A stretch of 7,035 nt of DNA, from contig JAKSCZ010000257.1 in assembly GCA_022360335.1 (NCBI GenBank), positions 1 to 7,035 on the forward strand, in the 5' to 3' direction. The notes beneath the pieces are model-generated. The model saw only the letters and a list, made by a program, of their open reading frames with translations, was not told the origin of the DNA and did no database searches. Positions 5,604 through 7,035 of this stretch are shown in pieces. The stretch is from Pseudomonadota bacterium (GTDB lineage Bacteria; Pseudomonadota; Gammaproteobacteria; Steroidobacterales; Woeseiaceae). Position 1 is the first letter of the stretch. Each line of letters starts with the position of its first letter. Position numbers and translations under genes: made by a program.

Positions 5604-6238
5604 TGTGTGCCCTCGTCGTCGTCGGCCGCGCTGAAGACGGCGGCGGCGTTCGCCTCGAAATACTGCAGGGTTTCCCTGACCGCCTTGACGATCGCCCGCG
5701 ACGTCACCGACGCGCCGGTCAGCTGGTCGAAGTCGCCGCCGTCGCGCCTGATCTTCCAGTTCTCGATGCGGGGGTCGCCAAACGAGCGGCCGTCGAATTG
5801 CCGGACCCAGTCGGACCTGGACGTTTCGGCGCGGTCGCCGAGCCCGGGCGTTTCCCGGTGTGCCAGGACGTGGACGCCCGTTACGACGCCGTCCACGTCG
5901 ACGCCGACGAGCAGCCGGATCGCGCCTGCATAGCCGTCGCGCGCGCTGACGACGAACAGGGCCGCAACGGGCGCTTCGGCCGAGTATACGCGGTAGATCG
6001 CGGCCTCCCCGGAGCCGGGCAGGTCGTGCGGCGCCGGAACCGTCAGCTTCGATTCGCTGACCCCGCTGTCGAAGAACAGGCCGGACAGCGCCGGTTGCAG
6101 GCTCCGTTCCAGCCAGGCCTGCTCGTTCGCCGCGATCCGCTCACCGGTCAGCCGGTAGGTGAACGCGACCATGGCCGTGCACACGGCTGCGATGACGGCC
6201 AGCGTGGCGCCTCCCTTGATGACGGAAGGCTCAGCCAC
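5600..6238 (-). CDS. rsxG: Rnf/Rsx electron transport complex subunit G (FMN-binding)
   Basis: 212 residues: one N-terminal membrane anchor (about 8-28), then a periplasmic FMN-binding domain. Conserved pieces are GYAGAIRLLVGVD (102-114), HRETPGLGDR (127-136) and the flavin attachment region DQLTGASVTSRAIV (171-184). ApbE normally links FMN by phosphoester to the Thr ending the S/T-G-A-T motif. Here that position is Ser (S177, codon 5708-5710), with T179 two residues on. Either may carry FMN, or the site may be unmodified; see the finding. RnfG passes electrons within the Rnf complex next to RnfD. The start is GTG at 6236-6238, with GGAG five bases upstream, overlapping the rnfD stop by eight bases. 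The C-terminus has an acidic tail. Sure of identity. Confidence 0.95.
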   Translation of the reverse strand: MAEPSVIKGGATLAVIAAVCTAMVAFTYRLTGERIAANEQAWLERSLQPALSGLFFDSGVSESKLTVPAPHDLPGSGEAAIYRVYSAEAPVAALFVVSARDGYAGAIRLLVGVDVDGVVTGVHVLAHRETPGLGDRAETSRSDWVRQFDGRSFGDPRIENWKIRRDGGDFDQLTGASVTSRAIVKAVRETLQYFEANAAAVFSAADDDEGTQ

Positions 6239-7035
6239 GGCTTCTCCTGCCGTCGTAATGACCGACGATGTGCGGTCGCGTCAGGTAGTCGATCGCGGGC
6301 ACTGCCATATTCATGATCAGCACGGCGAACGCGACACCGTCGGCATAGCTGCCCCAGGTGCGAATGCAGTAGATCAGGAAGCCGATCCCGAGGCCGTAGA
6401 CGAAGCGGCCTTTCGTGCTCGTTGCGGCGGACACGGGATCCGTCGCGATGAAGAAAGCGCACAGGATCGTCGCGCCTGCGAACAGGTGAAAGCCGGGACC
6501 CGGATTCGCGCCCGGATCGATCAGATACATGAGCGTCGCGGGGCCGAGCAGCCCGATGCCGACGCCGGCCGGAATCTGCCAGCGAATGATCTTGCGGACA
6601 AGGAGCCAGAAACCGCCGATCGCAAGGAAGTTACCGATCCACTCCCAGCCGCGCCCGCCGAAGTCGCCCATGACCGGGTTGGCGCGAATCTCGATCGCCG
6701 TCGCCATGGTGTTGAGACCCGATTTCATGACGTCGAGCGGCGTCGGCCGGCTGACGGCGTCGAAGCCGAGCGCGTCCGGCAGGCCGCCCGTCAGCGTGAA
6801 CGCGAGCGTCTGGATGATCGTCAGGTGCTGGTAGTCGATGTCGCCCATGCGCGGCGCGACCCACAGGTTCATCTGCATCGGGAATGCCACCAGCACGACG
6901 ATGTACCCGGCCATGGCCGGGTTGAAGATATTAAAGCCGATACCGCCGAACAGGTGTTTGGCGACGACAATCGCAAACAAGGATGCAGTCGCCGTGATCC
7001 ACCAGGGTGTCAGCGGCGGCAGGCAAAAAGCCAAC
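6231..7035 (-). CDS. rsxD: Rnf/Rsx electron transport complex subunit D, N-terminus off window
   Basis: The last 267 residues of a roughly 350-residue membrane subunit; the 5' end lies beyond the right edge, so TTG at 7032-7034 is internal and not a start. Family marks are FGGIGFNIFNPAMAGYIVVL (29-48 of the visible part), GPATLMYLIDPGANPGPGFH, FFIATDPVSAATSTKGRF and the C-terminal SYADGVAFAVLIMN. RnfD and NqrB share this fold and normally carry FMN on a Thr in an S-x-A-T context near the periplasmic face. Here the matching site reads SRPTPL, with the Thr codon at 6741-6743 and Pro in place of the usual Ala. It is followed directly by rnfG with an eight-base overlap. rnfA, rnfB and rnfC are expected further to the right, outside the window. 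Confidence 0.95.
   Translation of the reverse strand, partial: LAFCLPPLTPWWITATASLFAIVVAKHLFGGIGFNIFNPAMAGYIVVLVAFPMQMNLWVAPRMGDIDYQHLTIIQTLAFTLTGGLPDALGFDAVSRPTPLDVMKSGLNTMATAIEIRANPVMGDFGGRGWEWIGNFLAIGGFWLLVRKIIRWQIPAGVGIGLLGPATLMYLIDPGANPGPGFHLFAGATILCAFFIATDPVSAATSTKGRFVYGLGIGFLIYCIRTWGSYADGVAFAVLIMNMAVPAIDYLTRPHIVGHYDGRRSRG

Noticed and set aside
4878..5933. A 351-codon plus-strand open frame, rich in Arg, Glu and Asp
   Set aside because: Antisense to nth, rnfE and rnfG; composition is that of a shadow frame, with no start signal or domain.

Overview
The window reads as a chromosomal segment of a high-GC gammaproteobacterium. The main support is the run rnfD(rsxD)-rnfG(rsxG)-rnfE(rsxE)-nth on the minus strand, an order typical of Gammaproteobacteria, plus a DUF1841 gene of the beta/gammaproteobacterial type. 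I cannot name the genus. Coding density is very high. No gap between genes exceeds 80 bases, and I see no tRNA, rRNA, CRISPR array, insertion sequence or attachment site.

Layout. (a) 1-297, plus strand: the C-terminal end of dihydrolipoamide dehydrogenase, which converges on the rest of the window. (b) Everything else is on the minus strand, so in transcription order it runs from right to left: rnfD (6231-7035, N-terminus off the window), rnfG (5600-6238), rnfE (4995-5603), nth (4363-4998), a DUF1841 gene (3941-4366), a 64-base gap, an MNIO/DUF692 gene bufB (3022-3876), a DUF2063 gene bufC (2256-3029), a DoxX-family gene (1742-2245), a 79-base gap, and an APC-superfamily permease (355-1662). 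Five junctions overlap: rnfD/rnfG by 8 bases, rnfG/rnfE, rnfE/nth and nth/DUF1841 by 4 bases each, and bufB/bufC by 8 bases. In addition, the stop codon of bufC lies inside the ribosome-binding site of the DoxX gene. These are hallmarks of translationally coupled operons.

Working together. RnfD, RnfG and RnfE are membrane and periplasmic-side parts of the Rnf/Rsx electron-transfer complex. Nth is the [4Fe-4S] endonuclease III that commonly follows it. The MNIO-DUF2063-DoxX trio matches the modification and membrane genes of bufferin (Hvf-type) ribosomal peptide systems, in which Cys residues of a small exported precursor are oxidatively modified for copper binding. The DUF2282-like precursor gene (bufA) that normally sits just before bufB is not here: DUF1841 ends only 64 bases upstream. 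The most interesting points are this apparently orphan modification cassette, a 25% GC island inside bufC, a possible eight-codon leader ORF whose stop overlaps the bufB start, three His-X3-His pairs in the DUF1841 protein, and non-canonical residues at both predicted flavinylation sites of Rnf.
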